Positions 8,965-18,480 are shown, counted from the first letter of the stretch. The stretch: 64,000 nucleotides of DNA from Sinorhizobium arboris LMG 14919 (GCF_000427465.1 NZ_KE386497.1:128162-192161), one strand, 5' to 3'. Numbers and translations: made by a program. The notes: generated by a model not told the origin, from the sequence alone.

Positions 8965-10003
8965 GAAGGGTGCGCCAGTTGCCAAATTTGCCGGGACACT
9001 CGCGCTGGGCGCGCTTGGCGGCTGGTTGATGCGGCATTTAGATATGCCGCTCGCCTGGCTCAACGGCGCGATCATCGCGACAGGCTTGGGTGCGCTGTTC
9101 AGGTTGCCGGTGGCGATTCCACCCTTCGCTCGAGCGCCAGTGACCGCTGCGATCGGTGCCATGCTCGGCACGTCGTTCTCGCCTGCGATGTTCGAGCATG
9201 CCGGTTCATGGCTGTTGTCGCTCAGTGGTCTGGCGGTGTTCATCGCGGCCGAGGGCGCACTGGTCTACATCTACTTCCGGCGCATCGCCGGGTTCGACCA
9301 CCCCACGGCCTACTTTGCGGCAATGCCCGGAGGTCTCGTCGGCATGGCGACACTCGGCCTGGAACGTGGCGGCGACGAGAAGATGATCGCGCTCGCCCAG
9401 GCCGCCCGGATCATCTTAGTGACACTTGCCTTGCCGTTCCTGATTCGGAGCGTCACCGGAGTTGCGCCGGATCTTTCCGGGGCGGCCGCTTTCATTCCGC
9501 TCTCAAGCGTCCACACTAATGACGTTCTGTGGTTCTCCGTGGCTGTTTTGTTTGGCGTGGCTGCCGGGATATTGCTGCGCCTGCCAGCGCGCTACCTGCT
9601 CGGTCCCATGTCGGCAAGTGCCATCTTGCATCTCATGGGAATGACGCAATTCGTGCCGCCGACTGCCGCACGCGCCGTGGCGCAGGTCGTCATCGGAGCG
9701 ACCATCGGCTGCCGTTTCGCAATGGCGCCGCCGAGAAAGATCGTGGAAGTGATCGGCCTGTCGTTCGGGTCTACAATCCTGCTTCTGTCGGTGACGCTAG
9801 CCTTCGCGGGCGCTATCTCCTTCCTCACAGGAGACCGGTTCACCGCTCTCATACTCGCCTACTCGCCGGGAAGTGTCGCAGAAATGAGCCTCATTGCTTT
9901 GTCGCTCGGGGTCGAGATCCCGTTCGTCGTAGTCCATCAGATCGTTCGTCTCTTTCTTGTCGTAGGAGGAGCGGCGGCCGTGTTTCGTTGGATGAAGCGC
10001 TAA
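8954..10003 (+). CDS. AbrB-family membrane protein (ammonia monooxygenase-like permease)
   Basis: This 349-residue, strongly hydrophobic protein has about nine to ten predicted membrane segments and the two-fold AbrB-duplication layout. The first half holds GGWLMRHLDMPLAWLNGAI and AAMPGGLVGMATLGLERGGD. The second half holds LLGPMSASAILHLMGM and ALILAYSPGSVAEMSLIALSLG. The 'MPGG' and 'SPGS' elements at the ends of equivalent segments are typical. The family is sometimes called 'ammonia monooxygenase' and is a putative transporter or regulator of unknown substrate. The start may be 8954 or 8957. There is no clear ribosome-binding site, and the overlap with the upstream ORF suggests coupling. 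A link to nitrogen fixation is only positional. Confidence 0.85.
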   Translation: MMLKKGAPVAKFAGTLALGALGGWLMRHLDMPLAWLNGAIIATGLGALFRLPVAIPPFARAPVTAAIGAMLGTSFSPAMFEHAGSWLLSLSGLAVFIAAEGALVYIYFRRIAGFDHPTAYFAAMPGGLVGMATLGLERGGDEKMIALAQAARIILVTLALPFLIRSVTGVAPDLSGAAAFIPLSSVHTNDVLWFSVAVLFGVAAGILLRLPARYLLGPMSASAILHLMGMTQFVPPTAARAVAQVVIGATIGCRFAMAPPRKIVEVIGLSFGSTILLLSVTLAFAGAISFLTGDRFTALILAYSPGSVAEMSLIALSLGVEIPFVVVHQIVRLFLVVGGAAAVFRWMKR

Positions 10004-10393
10004 AGACTTCGGCATTGCCTTGGTATCGCTATGTAGTTTCACGTGGTAGCTCAAATGGGCGGGCCGTGCGGATGGTGGATGGGTGACACCTTCGCCCGCG
10101 CCCTCCCCAATCCTGACGCGCGAGCAGACTTGGAGCGCTCACGGGCATAGCTCGGGGCGGCCGTCGGGTAATGGGCCATCACATCCGCGCTGTTTTCGTT
10201 CAGATAAGCCTCTCCTTGGGACACCCCTCGTGTCGTCAATTCGCTGCTTTAATGCGGCGTTCCGGCGGATCAGTTTTGATCTCATCCGTTCAAACAAGGA
10301 TGCGAGAGTTGCGGTTGCCTTGGTCCAATCCAGCTCACTGCCGCAGCACGAGGCGGGTAGCGAAATACTTGATTTCGTCGGGCACCATGGCAC
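10004..10393. other. Intergenic region, no gene seen
   Basis: Between the AbrB-like gene and the convergent monooxygenase gene I see no frame with protein-like composition, no recognisable RNA and no clear terminator. Confidence 0.5.
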
Positions 10394-11416
10394 TCAGCCA
10401 ACCATTAATTCAGATTGAATGGTCATTGCGGTGTAGAGCGAAGCATCCAAAGGCAAATCCCCGAAGGCGACCTGACATAGGAGATAGTTGGCGCCCGCCT
10501 CTTCCAGCTGATCAAGCAGAGCTCGTCGCACAAAAGCCGCCGTTCCAACCACACACAATTCACTTTCGATTGCTGCATCGAAGGTCGGGGGCAGATTTGG
10601 TGGAACTGGAACCGCGTTGAGGTCGTACAGGAATTTGAAACTTTTAAGCCATCGTTCATATGCAGGAGCCGCAAGCGAGTAGGCATGAGTTGCAGACTGC
10701 CCGACCACAATCATGCGAAGCAAGCCGAGAAATGACGCTTGGTTGTTCGCGTCAGTGTTGTGTCCTTCCTCGGAGCGGAAAGCATCAGTAATCTTGCGAA
10801 CAATCGAAGCGGGTCCCACACACGCGATATTTGCGCCGTTTGCAGCGGCCCAGCGCGCGGACTCGGATCGGCTGGTGGCGACCCAGATCGGCGGGTGCGG
10901 ACGTTGATGAGGGCCCAAGGTCAAAGGGACATCGTTTAACTCAAAATGGTGGCCACTGTAGGAAAGAGTGCCGCCTCTCATCGCCTCCAGTAGGATTTCA
11001 CTGGCTTCGAGATAACGTCCTTGCACCGCGTCCGCATCAACTCCGAAGTAACTTAGCTCGACCGGAAGAGAGCCGCGCCCTATGCCTAACTCGGCCCTGC
11101 CGCCGCTCAAATGGTCAAGCATGCAGATCTCCTCAAACGCACGCAGCGGATGACAAAGGCTAAGCAGCATGACAAGGGGACCAAGACGAAGTTGGCAGGT
11201 GCGCTGTGCGACGCTCGACAAGAACAGATTCGGCGATGGGCCTCTCCCATGCGGCGAACAATGGTGCTCCGCTAGGTGGTAAGCATAAAAGCCGAGCCGA
11301 TCACACGCTTCCGCTAGGCTGAGGCGGTCTGCGTATTGCCGTGCAATGGCGCTACCGTCCTCGTCCAAATGGTCGAATATGCCGAAAGCTAGATTTGAAG
11401 GAAGGGCTTTTCTCAT
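10394..11416 (-). CDS. LLM-class (luciferase-like) flavin-dependent monooxygenase
   Basis: This is a bacterial-luciferase-family TIM-barrel protein that would use reduced flavin (FMNH2 or F420-type) and O2. Signature stretches are LAFGIFDHLDEDGSAIARQYADRL at the N-terminus, YHLAEHHCSPHGRGPSPNLFLSSVAQRT and LDHLSGGRAELGIGRGSLPVELSYFG, the typical 'GRxxxGxGRG' loop. The C-terminal half includes PHPPIWVATSRSESARWAAANGANI. The start at 11416 (MRKALPSNLAFG) is preceded by a GGAG site; a longer frame upstream adds an atypical N-terminus. Length is 340 aa. Substrate is unknown. It lies 416 bp downstream of the nod-box hisC-like gene on the same strand, so shared induction is possible but unproven. 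Confidence 0.85.
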   Translation of the reverse strand: MRKALPSNLAFGIFDHLDEDGSAIARQYADRLSLAEACDRLGFYAYHLAEHHCSPHGRGPSPNLFLSSVAQRTCQLRLGPLVMLLSLCHPLRAFEEICMLDHLSGGRAELGIGRGSLPVELSYFGVDADAVQGRYLEASEILLEAMRGGTLSYSGHHFELNDVPLTLGPHQRPHPPIWVATSRSESARWAAANGANIACVGPASIVRKITDAFRSEEGHNTDANNQASFLGLLRMIVVGQSATHAYSLAAPAYERWLKSFKFLYDLNAVPVPPNLPPTFDAAIESELCVVGTAAFVRRALLDQLEEAGANYLLCQVAFGDLPLDASLYTAMTIQSELMVG

Positions 11417-11832
11417 TCTACCGTCTCCGACTTTGTCCCGGGAGCCCGGACCTTGATCCAAGCGAAATAGGACTTGGGGCCTTTCTTGGCCGAACATCAC
11501 GCCCCGCTGCCTTTGGGTGCCGCCGTCGAAAGCTTCAAGCTGACGACATTACGGGCACACTTCCTTGCATGATCGGCTATTGCTCAACACCTCTTCAGTA
11601 CTCCTGCCGACGAAGACCTCCTGGCTCCAGCGGTCTTGGTCAGGTTGTGCAGTTTGAATGGAGGGACGCCTTGACCTCCGACTCGTGCAAGCGCCGGCTA
11701 TGCAGCTTGGCTTGCTCCTCGAGGGAGTGGGTGGGCTGGTCAACGCTGTGAGGAGATTATTCTTGTAGTCGTTGCTCTCTGTCCTGTTGCCGCCGTCTTT
11801 TCGCACGCGCAAAAGAGCAAAGCCTGAAGCTG
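11417..11832. other. Intergenic region between hisC-like and monooxygenase genes
   Basis: No convincing coding frame is seen. Near 11527-11546 there is a partial inverted repeat (GTCGAAAGCTT...AAGCTGAC) that resembles half of a tts box but lacks the full consensus. Confidence 0.4.
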
Positions 11833-12939
11833 CTATACGGCCGATCTTCGAGACATCTCAGCTCCCGAAATGTCATCGACCGCCGCAAGGAACGCATCCA
11901 TTTGTGATTTTGTCCCGATGCTAACGCGAATGCAATTTTCCAAACCTTTGTCAGGAAGGACAGCGACGAGTATCTTTTTCCGTCTCAGGCAAGTCTGCCA
12001 CCAAGTGCCGTCTCGTCCTGCTGGCACACGCGCCAGTAAGAAGTTCGCATGAGAGGGAGTTACAGAGAACCCAAGCTGCGACAGCGCGAGGCGCACGCGC
12101 TCTCGCTCGTACTTGATATGTCTGTGGTTCTCATCGTAGGCAGCGCGGTTGGCAAGGATACTGACGCCGACCGCATGGCCGATCACATTCATGTTGAACA
12201 GGTTCTGCATATTGCGCAGCCTCCCTATAACCTCAGGATGACCGAAGCCGAAGCCAACGCGAATGCCGGCTGCCGCATAGCTCTTCGAAAGCGTTCTTAA
12301 GACCAGAAGGTTCGAATAGCGGTTAATCAGACGCAGAGCGCTGTCGGGCGCAAAGTCCACATAGGCTTCATCCAGTACGATCAACCGATCAGATTGTGCG
12401 ACGAGGCCTTCAATATCCGCAACGGGGACAAATGTTCCGGTGGGGTTGTTCGGATTAGCCAGCAGAATGAACTTGGCCTCCTTTACAGGACCGAAAAGCA
12501 ATTTGTTTATCGGCAACAAGCAGGATTCGCCCCATTTGATTTCTATCAATCGAGCGCCTTGCAGCAGAGCGAGCTTGCAGTTGTATGCAAAGCCAGGGGA
12601 CAACATGGCGACGCTGTCACCCGGATCAAGGAATGCCTTATATATGAGCGAAAGAAGTTCGGACGATCCGTTACCGGCGATCACCTGATCCGTGGAAAGA
12701 TTATATGACGCCGCAGCGGCTTCCCTCAAGCTGGTGTTGTCATCCTCTGGGTACAGATACTGTCGCTCGAGAGCCGCAAGAGCGCTCTGCATTACCGCTG
12801 CTGGCAATGCAAATGGATTCTCATTTGTGTTTAGCTTGACACACCCGGCATCTGGTGCCGGACTGGAGGGAAGCGAATTCAGCTGTCTGTGCACTGCCGA
12901 AAGTGAAGAAAGTACGCTTTGCAATTTTGCATCAGACAT
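11833..12939 (-). CDS. hisC: Histidinol-phosphate aminotransferase-like protein, nod-box controlled
   Basis: This fold-type I PLP enzyme of the HisC subfamily normally makes histidinol phosphate from imidazole-acetol phosphate and glutamate. It has the HisC N-terminal KLNTNENPFALPAAV, the GNGSSELL phosphate-cup segment, ANPNNPTGTF, DEAYVDF and the PLP-lysine motif LRTLSKSYAAAGIRVGF. The C-terminal Arg region is CIRVSIG. Length 368 aa is normal. The ATG at 12939 follows AAAGGTAG. A nod box on the same strand (13021-13068) starts 82 bp upstream. Expression is therefore expected with NodD and flavonoids, not with histidine biosynthesis. A specialised symbiotic substrate is plausible; a housekeeping hisC would normally lie elsewhere. 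Confidence 0.9.
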   Translation of the reverse strand: MSDAKLQSVLSSLSAVHRQLNSLPSSPAPDAGCVKLNTNENPFALPAAVMQSALAALERQYLYPEDDNTSLREAAAASYNLSTDQVIAGNGSSELLSLIYKAFLDPGDSVAMLSPGFAYNCKLALLQGARLIEIKWGESCLLPINKLLFGPVKEAKFILLANPNNPTGTFVPVADIEGLVAQSDRLIVLDEAYVDFAPDSALRLINRYSNLLVLRTLSKSYAAAGIRVGFGFGHPEVIGRLRNMQNLFNMNVIGHAVGVSILANRAAYDENHRHIKYERERVRLALSQLGFSVTPSHANFLLARVPAGRDGTWWQTCLRRKKILVAVLPDKGLENCIRVSIGTKSQMDAFLAAVDDISGAEMSRRSAV

Positions 12940-13020
12940 ATTTTCTACCTTTCAGTCGCAGAGGGCAGTCGTGCTTTTCCTGGCGTAAACTTGATGGCGT
13001 TTCCTCTATTACAGTCCTAT

Positions 13021-13068
13021 AGCTTAGTAAAATCGTTTGTTTGCATCGCAGCTATTGATGTCACGGAT
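13021..13068 (-). promoter_or_regulatory. nod box upstream of the hisC-like gene
   Basis: Read on the minus strand from 13068, the 48-bp element begins ATCCGTGACATCAAT and continues through AAACAAACGATTTTACTAAG. It matches the nod-box consensus (ATCCA...ATG...ATC.AAACAATCRATTTTACCAATC) in register over its whole length. The distal half is ATG-N9-GAT and the proximal half ATC-N9-AAT, against the NodD core ATC-N9-GAT. It points to the hisC-like gene 82 bp away. Confidence 0.8.
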
Positions 13069-13381
13069 ACGGAGATGAACGATTGGGACTACGATTACTC
13101 ATATGGTGAGCTCGAAGCCGGCCGGGGGCTCTTCATGAGCGCGCCTGGGCCGAGCGCCCTAGTCTCGGAGTTATGGTCTCAAACGCCGACACCTAGGCTT
13201 TGGGTGGCGTGACTGGCTGACTTGTGGTGCACCCACGGGGAAACGATCTCATGGTAGTGCTTCTGGCCCCCTGCAGCGACGTGGCGCGCGGCCCCGACGT
13301 TCGCCATTGCCTTGCGGTCGCTACGCCGCTTTGCGGCGGCTTGTGATCACAAAATCGCGAAAGCCGCGTGGACGAATTGAA

Positions 13382-13651
13382 TCAGGGTTTCGGCTTTTGG
13401 ATCTTATTGAGCTTTGCCACGAACCAGAATGATCGGGTCGTTTTCATGATGCGCTGGTAGAGCGGCCGGCCGATGCGTTTCGGCGTTTTTAGATTAGCAA
13501 GAAGGACAGCGTATGGAGGCGCTTCGGCTGCCGGAGCAAGGCGGAGGTTTCTGAGGCCTGCTTCTAATCGCGCGTCGCTTTCCGGCTGGGCAATGTTCGT
13601 CCGGCGTCGGGTATCCACTTCTCCGTGAAGTTTTTTAGCCGGGTCGTTCAA
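13382..13651 (-). CDS. Uncertain small ORF next to the DUF2867 gene
   Basis: An 89-codon frame starts with TTG and overlaps the end of the upstream DUF2867-like gene by 17 bp. The C-terminal half (PLYQRIMKTTRSFWFVAKLNKI) looks protein-like, but there is no recognised domain and the start codon is poor. The region from 12940 to 13381 holds the nod box and otherwise nothing I can support. Confidence 0.22.
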   Translation of the reverse strand: MNDPAKKLHGEVDTRRRTNIAQPESDARLEAGLRNLRLAPAAEAPPYAVLLANLKTPKRIGRPLYQRIMKTTRSFWFVAKLNKIQKPKP

Positions 13652-14108
13652 CCGCTGTCAGCAAGGACGGGATAATCGCCTTATGGAAGGGAATGGCAGC
13701 GGCAAGATAGAGCCAGCCCATGAAACTCCTGCAGCGCACCAGCGTGGTCATGCCGACAATCTGGCCATCAGCCGGCCCTTCACCGACCTCCACGACCAGG
13801 CGAAAAAGCAGGTGGCGGTCATCATAGCCGAATACTGTCTGGCGGTCGTCGCTGTGCATGAGCGGGAGGCTGGCGACCAGGTCGGAATGCCTCGTATCCG
13901 CGGTTGCGCTCAGGCCGAACAAAGGCACGAGGCGGTTTCGAAATCTCAGAAGGCTTCGCACCCAGCGGGGTGCACTTCCAAGCACTCGCCACGCCGCCTC
14001 AGCCGCTGTTATCCGTTCAGCCAAGACTAGGACTTCGTAGCGATCAGCCCAATCTGCTCCTGGGAGCCAAGAATTCGGCAGTCTTACGGCGGCCCTTCGT
14101 GGTCTCAT
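13635..14108 (-). CDS. DUF2867-type protein
   Basis: A 157-residue protein with the layout of DUF2867 domains: LPGADWADRYEVLV near the N-terminus, RFRNRLVPLFGL in the middle, FGYDDRHLLFRLVVEV, TTLVRCRSFMGWLYLAAAIPFHKAIIPSLL at the end. Such domains occur alone or after NAD(P)-binding reductases and their function is unknown. The ATG at 14108 has an AAGGTGAG site in front. No operon partner is evident, except possibly the doubtful small ORF that follows. The assignment is from memory of the family pattern. Confidence 0.65.
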   Translation of the reverse strand: MRPRRAAVRLPNSWLPGADWADRYEVLVLAERITAAEAAWRVLGSAPRWVRSLLRFRNRLVPLFGLSATADTRHSDLVASLPLMHSDDRQTVFGYDDRHLLFRLVVEVGEGPADGQIVGMTTLVRCRSFMGWLYLAAAIPFHKAIIPSLLTAVERPG

Positions 14109-14438
14109 GAGCGCTCACCTTTCGCCCTTCCGGTTCCGCCGATCAGGGCCGCTACTGTGCGTTTGACCTACCACATTTTTGCGCAGGAAGGCGGTGCGAG
14201 ATAGCGGACCGCTCGCCGCAGTTCAGGGCCATTTGTCGCACAGGTGTGATGCGGACGGAAACAGCGACAGCAATCGTGGTCTGTACGTCCGGCGGCGGCT
14301 TCAAGGTGCTGAGCCGTGAAATGCAGTACGCAGGCTTAGTAGCGGCTGCGGTACAACTGAGACATGACGAGCGGGCACCTATCTGGGGCACCGGGGGCTC
14401 AAGTCCACTTTTGCTGAGCCGCGAGGAACTCGTGGCTC

Positions 14439-14486
14439 ATCCACAGCGCGAATGCATGCCATTAAAACAATCGATTTTGCTTATCT
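14439..14486 (+). promoter_or_regulatory. nod box upstream of an unknown gene
   Basis: The 48-bp element begins ATCCACAGCGCGAATG and continues with ATTAAAACAATCGATTTTGC and TTATCT. It matches the nod-box consensus in register. The distal half-site is ATC-N9-AAT and the proximal one ATT-N9-GAT. It ends 94 bp before the start of the gene at 14581. An ATG inside the box (14452) is in frame with that gene but cannot be the real start if transcription begins downstream of the box. Confidence 0.88.
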
Positions 14487-14580
14487 CGCGGAATGGGATA
14501 GCCAAGCACCTGACTTGCACCAATCGCAGCTCGATCGGGTTGACCCGCGTGAGAGCGCTTCCACCGCGGGACGGAGTAAG

Positions 14581-15030
14581 ATGGAGAATGTAGTTTACCT
14601 ATTGGATCCGGAAACGGCGCTCTTTCGAGCTGTTGAGCTTGTCGGCGCCATCAGCGTTAAGCCGATCGGTGACTTGCTCGGTTGCAAGCTCACTCAAATG
14701 GTCCGCTTTGATGAGTCGCATTGGCTATTTGTAGATGCGGAAGGACTGCGGGAAGGGCTAACAGCCTTCACCATGTTTGGCCGATACCCACAGCCTCTTG
14801 GTGGGAAAATCGCTCTTGCCGGAACTGACGGAAGCGAGTCATATCATTCTCCATCGATAGATATTGGCGACGCTGCTGCACATTTCCAGTGCTGCCGACC
14901 GGTCATCGATCCGGTTTTTGTCACAGATGATAATGTGCAGTCGAAGGGCCTTATCCCTGCAGGCGCCTTGGAGGATTTAAAAGTACGAATTGAGAGGCGC
15001 CGCCCTATGCCCGTACATGGAAGCGCCTGA
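14581..15030 (+). CDS. Unknown nod-box-controlled protein (149 aa)
   Basis: The start at 14581 (MENVVYLLDPETALFRAVEL) follows a GGAG site and gives a 149-residue soluble protein with no signal peptide or membrane segment. The first half resembles DUF3846-like proteins (a 'xxIDPxxxxxxxVE' start, then a short beta/alpha domain with HWLFVDAEGLREGLTAFTMFGRYPQPLGGKIAL). Two adjacent cysteines occur in HFQCCRPVIDP. The frame continues upstream, but that part covers the nod box. It is a single-gene unit on the plus strand, convergent with the oxidoreductase at 15267. NodD-dependent induction is expected from the nod box. Function is unknown. Confidence 0.7.
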   Translation: MENVVYLLDPETALFRAVELVGAISVKPIGDLLGCKLTQMVRFDESHWLFVDAEGLREGLTAFTMFGRYPQPLGGKIALAGTDGSESYHSPSIDIGDAAAHFQCCRPVIDPVFVTDDNVQSKGLIPAGALEDLKVRIERRRPMPVHGSA

Positions 15031-15266
15031 GATACGCGATCCCGGAGAATAGCACTCCAGCATCATCCCAGAGACGTTCGCCGCGAAGCTCGCGGCGAAG
15101 CAATCAGTATGAATTTCCAGGAAACGATTCATCTTAGAGGCGACAAGCTCCACCTCTTTTTGAGTTCCCGCGGCGTGCAGGAGCAGGATCGACACTGCCT
15201 TTACTTTAGTATCATCCGCAGTGCCCGGCACAGCGAGCCCGCGGATGACATGGACTGCAAACGAAT

Positions 15267-16457
15267 TCACTGCTTCATCGAAACCCAAGACCCACCGGAT
15301 TCGTGGCTGTCGGCACAAGCGTCGATGAACAGCATGCCTTTAAGCCCATCTTCCACTCCGGAAAGCTCCACGCAATCTTTCGGGAGAGCGTATCCTGCGC
15401 GGCGGGCGGCGATTGCAAGGCCAGCTTCTGCATAGAGGTTTGCCCATGCATCCACGGCCGCTTCGCCGTGCCCCCGCGGAAGATGTATCAGCCGTTCCGC
15501 CTCAGGCAGGATTCCATTGCCATGGCCGCGGAGGAAAATCTGCTCCTGCTCCCCTAAGGGCACATAACGCAACACCTCGGGCTTTTCCTGATCCCAATCT
15601 AGCCCACCCATGTCGCCCCACACACGAATGCGGAGCCCGCAATATTGGCCCGGCGCTGCCTGCGTCACCCAAAGAATGCCAGGCGCACCATTCTCCAGAC
15701 GGAAATTGACATAGGCTGTGTCTTCCATCCGCTTTGGAGCTCCACAGTTGTGGAACTCAGCCCTGACGCTCGCTATACCCTGCCCGGTAATTGTATGCAG
15801 GAGATGATAGGCATGCGTACCGATGTCCCCAATCGTTGACGTGCGGCCGACCTTCTCGGGATCGTGTCGCCAAATCGCACCCTTGCCACGATCGGGAACT
15901 GGACTTGTTGCCCACTCTTGAACATACTCCACGTGTGCCTGCCGGATGGATCCAACGGCCCCATTTCGAATCATGTGCTTGGCCTGACGAACCATCGCGT
16001 GATGCGCATATGGGTAAGTCATGACCAGCACTCGACCAGTAGCTCTTTGAAGCTCCACGAGTTCTCGAGCATCGGAAACCGTCGTGGTCATGGGCTTGTC
16101 CAGTATTACGTCGATACCAGCCTTGAGGAATGCCGCCGCGATCCGATGGTGGGTCCAGTTTGGCGTGACGATGGAAACTGCTTCTATACCGTCGTCGCGC
16201 CCGGCTTCTGCTTCTGCCATTTCCTTCCAGTCGCCATACGAGCGGTCGGGTGCAATCATCCATTCTGCGGCTGAGTTGTGTGCGTTATCCGGATCTGATG
16301 ATAGAGCTCCAGCAACGACTTGCCAGTGATTCGACAGCCTCGCCCCAGCGAAATGCCATTGCCCGACAAGTCCGCCTCTTCCGCCCCCGACGAATCCCAG
16401 TCGCAATCGCCGACCGAGAAGTGGATTTCGCAAACCGCATTTCCCGACAGAGGTCAT
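15267..16457 (-). CDS. Gfo/Idh/MocA-family NAD(P)-dependent oxidoreductase
   Basis: The N-terminal Rossmann domain has [24 protein letters not shown], followed by [35 protein letters not shown], which contains the family's 'EKP'-type motif (here DKP). The substrate domain has [19 protein letters not shown], the conserved DxxxH region. The C-terminal [23 protein letters not shown] is typical of inositol/sugar dehydrogenases of this family. Length is 396 aa. The ATG at 16457 follows GGAGAAACTAG. It probably oxidises a sugar, inositol or related polyol; MocA of rhizopine catabolism is one member, but I cannot assign the substrate. It stands alone. Confidence 0.88.
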   Translation of the reverse strand: MTSVGKCGLRNPLLGRRLRLGFVGGGRGGLVGQWHFAGARLSNHWQVVAGALSSDPDNAHNSAAEWMIAPDRSYGDWKEMAEAEAGRDDGIEAVSIVTPNWTHHRIAAAFLKAGIDVILDKPMTTTVSDARELVELQRATGRVLVMTYPYAHHAMVRQAKHMIRNGAVGSIRQAHVEYVQEWATSPVPDRGKGAIWRHDPEKVGRTSTIGDIGTHAYHLLHTITGQGIASVRAEFHNCGAPKRMEDTAYVNFRLENGAPGILWVTQAAPGQYCGLRIRVWGDMGGLDWDQEKPEVLRYVPLGEQEQIFLRGHGNGILPEAERLIHLPRGHGEAAVDAWANLYAEAGLAIAARRAGYALPKDCVELSGVEDGLKGMLFIDACADSHESGGSWVSMKQ

Positions 16458-17486
16458 CTAGTTTCTCCATAGTGATTCATTCTTCTACGAAATCAGCAGC
16501 GGCATGCGTCCTGCGCCACACAGGAAGCCCTCGCCACTCCCCTCCACAAGAATGCCGCTCTAGTTACTGGTTGCTTCCTTGATGCTGGCCTGGTGCCGCG
16601 TAGATCACCTCGGCGGTCCGTTTCGTGTCGTGTTCGCCTCAGGAGGGCGCTCCTTGGGTTGGCCGGTTTGATCTTCATTCGCTCCTGCTCAAATGCCTGC
16701 TAGTTTGCAGACTTGGAAGCACGCACCGTGCCAAAGGAGAAGATCCTTTCTAAACAATGAGCTAGCTCATTCCCGCCATGTCGCATGTCCGACATCGCCG
16801 GAGATCCGACATAACGCATGTCGAACGCAATCAAGCTGGCGCGGCTGAAGGTTATTCGTGGCGAGGGCGATCGAAAGGTTTCGGGGACGAGGTTCGGAAG
16901 GCATTACACCGCGCGGCGTGTGGCGAAACAAGGGCATGGAATTGGACGGGGAACATGCCGTTGCCGGCACTTCTATGTGGGCCCCTCTCCCGCTGGTATG
17001 GTCACAGGTGGGCCCGCGCTGACTATTCAAAGGCGCCGGTCTGCTGCAGTCGTGCGCCCTATCATGCTCGCGCAGGCATATGGCAATTGCGACAGGCGCC
17101 GAAGTATCGCATTGGATCGTCGGGCACTGCTTTTCTTACCTGTATTCAGGCCTTGCAGGGAGAAAGCAGACTGGCCACCGCTGGGGGACCATCGCCATGG
17201 TTGTCTTCATTGTGACGTACTCATGCCCATTTGTCGGATGACGGATATTCCGATACCTCAACACCTTCCCGGTAAGGCCGGGTCGACGCGCTTGAAACAC
17301 ATGGCATAATTTATGCAAATCGCGGATCGTTCCATGCGGATAGCCAATTTGACCACTCGTCCGTGATGTTAAAAAACTACAGCTGGCGTTTAGCGGGAGG
17401 AGCCTTCCGCGATGCGCCAGGACGTGCCTGGGCTGAAGTTGCTACCAGACAGTCATTGTTCAAGAATAAGCCTGCAGGATCGGACC
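16458..17486. other. Region without a supported gene
   Basis: Several frames are open here on both strands, but none has a protein-like sequence or a good ribosome-binding site. The only clear element is the perfect palindrome at 16759-16774. Confidence 0.45.
16759..16774. repeat. 16-bp perfect palindrome
   Basis: AATGAGCTAGCTCATT is a perfect 16-bp palindrome in an otherwise empty region, about 300 bp upstream of the oxidoreductase gene at 15267-16457. It could be an operator for a dimeric regulator. Confidence 0.4.
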
Positions 17487-17777
17487 ATGAGCTCAACGAC
17501 GGATTTTATTGCAGAGCTGATCAGGGCAGCAAACGGGATAGAGAAACTCACGCACTATGAGGTAAGCCGTCTATTAGACCTCTCAATTGATGCCATCCGC
17601 GACATGTGGAGGCAGACTGGCGTCGCAGGAATACACAGTGCCCGGGACGTTCTTATTGATCTCAGGTTATCGTCGGAGCGCGCCCGAGATCTGCCTCCGG
17701 AACAAGTAAGGGACGCTCTCATCGACGCAGCCGACGTCCTCAGATCATTAAAAATTGTACTGGATCGCAATGAGTGA
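17487..17777 (+). CDS. Hypothetical protein, 96 aa
   Basis: The frame starts MSSTTDFIAELIRAANGIEKLTHYEVSRLLDLSIDAIRDMW and ends in VLRSLKIVLDRNE. It is rich in helix-forming residues, charged and soluble. I do not recognise the family. The sequence from LRLSSERARDLPPEQVRDALIDAA recurs as a partial, diverged copy near 43.3 kb, so the gene belongs to a small repeated set. A longer frame begins upstream at 17412, but the N-terminus at 17487 looks more natural. Ribosome-binding site is weak (AGGATCGGACC). Confidence 0.5.
   Translation: MSSTTDFIAELIRAANGIEKLTHYEVSRLLDLSIDAIRDMWRQTGVAGIHSARDVLIDLRLSSERARDLPPEQVRDALIDAADVLRSLKIVLDRNE
17659..17733 (+). repeat. Repeat block A1, copy of 43290-43364
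   Basis: About 75 bp encoding LRLSSERA-DLPPEQVRDALID are nearly identical here and at 43290-43364. Two more matching blocks follow in the same order in both regions (about 18048-18150 with 43373-43470, at lower identity; and 19612-19668 with 43823-43880). Confidence 0.75.
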
Positions 17778-18480
17778 GTTGGGTTTATGGCGGTTGCCCC
17801 TGAAGCCGATCGTGACGGCTGTATTTCGGTGCTTCAAGGCGGCAACAAGATCAGTCATGGCGCGGATCGCCAAGTGGTCTCTTGGCTCGGGGGCAAAATC
17901 GCTGGGAATTGAAAGTTCGTGCCGACCGGGTGATGGCAGCTCTAGTCTTGCTCGGAACACTCGAAACTCGTGCGAAACCTCCGGCTTAGAGAGAATCGTG
18001 CAGCGGCTGCCTAAAGAGCCCTTCGGTCCGGTGCCAAACTGGTTGTGGCGATGGTGCCAGACAGCAATCCCGGGAGCGGTGCGCATATCAACAGCAATCG
18101 CCGTCGCCTACGGCGATAAAGGCGACGCAGCGGAACAGCGACCACTGCTCAGCCAGCAATGTATAGACGCGGCCTCAAACTATCATGATCGGGAGATCCC
18201 TTTATGCTTTCCGGTCCAGTGTTGAAGGAGCATCGCTAACCCAGCGTGCTTTTCTTGCCAAATGGTGGACGTTTCGAGGGTCGCGCAGCCGTAATTTGCT
18301 CGACCTAGCGGCGGTGGGCGTCGTCCAGGCCACCCGAGGAGACGCGAGGCGAGGCGGAGGATCTAGCTTGCCGCGCGGCGCCACGGCTCGCCGGCTCGCG
18401 GCAACGCATGCATGATCCCGTGTCGGCGCCGCGTGGGTCTAAAAATTCAAAACTGCTTTGAAGTCAAGCGCACCGGATGC

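Noticed and set aside
11527..11546. tts-box-like string (GTCGAAAGCTT near AAGCTGAC)
   Set aside because: The order and spacing of the conserved parts do not fit the tts-box consensus and no type III secretion gene follows.
14152..14391. 79-codon minus-strand ORF
   Set aside because: Random-looking composition; it lies in the upstream region of the nod-box gene and has no ribosome-binding site.
16778..17309. Two overlapping plus-strand ORFs of 145 and 163 codons
   Set aside because: Arg- and Cys-rich, low-complexity translations without motif or ribosome-binding site, typical of chance frames in GC-rich DNA.
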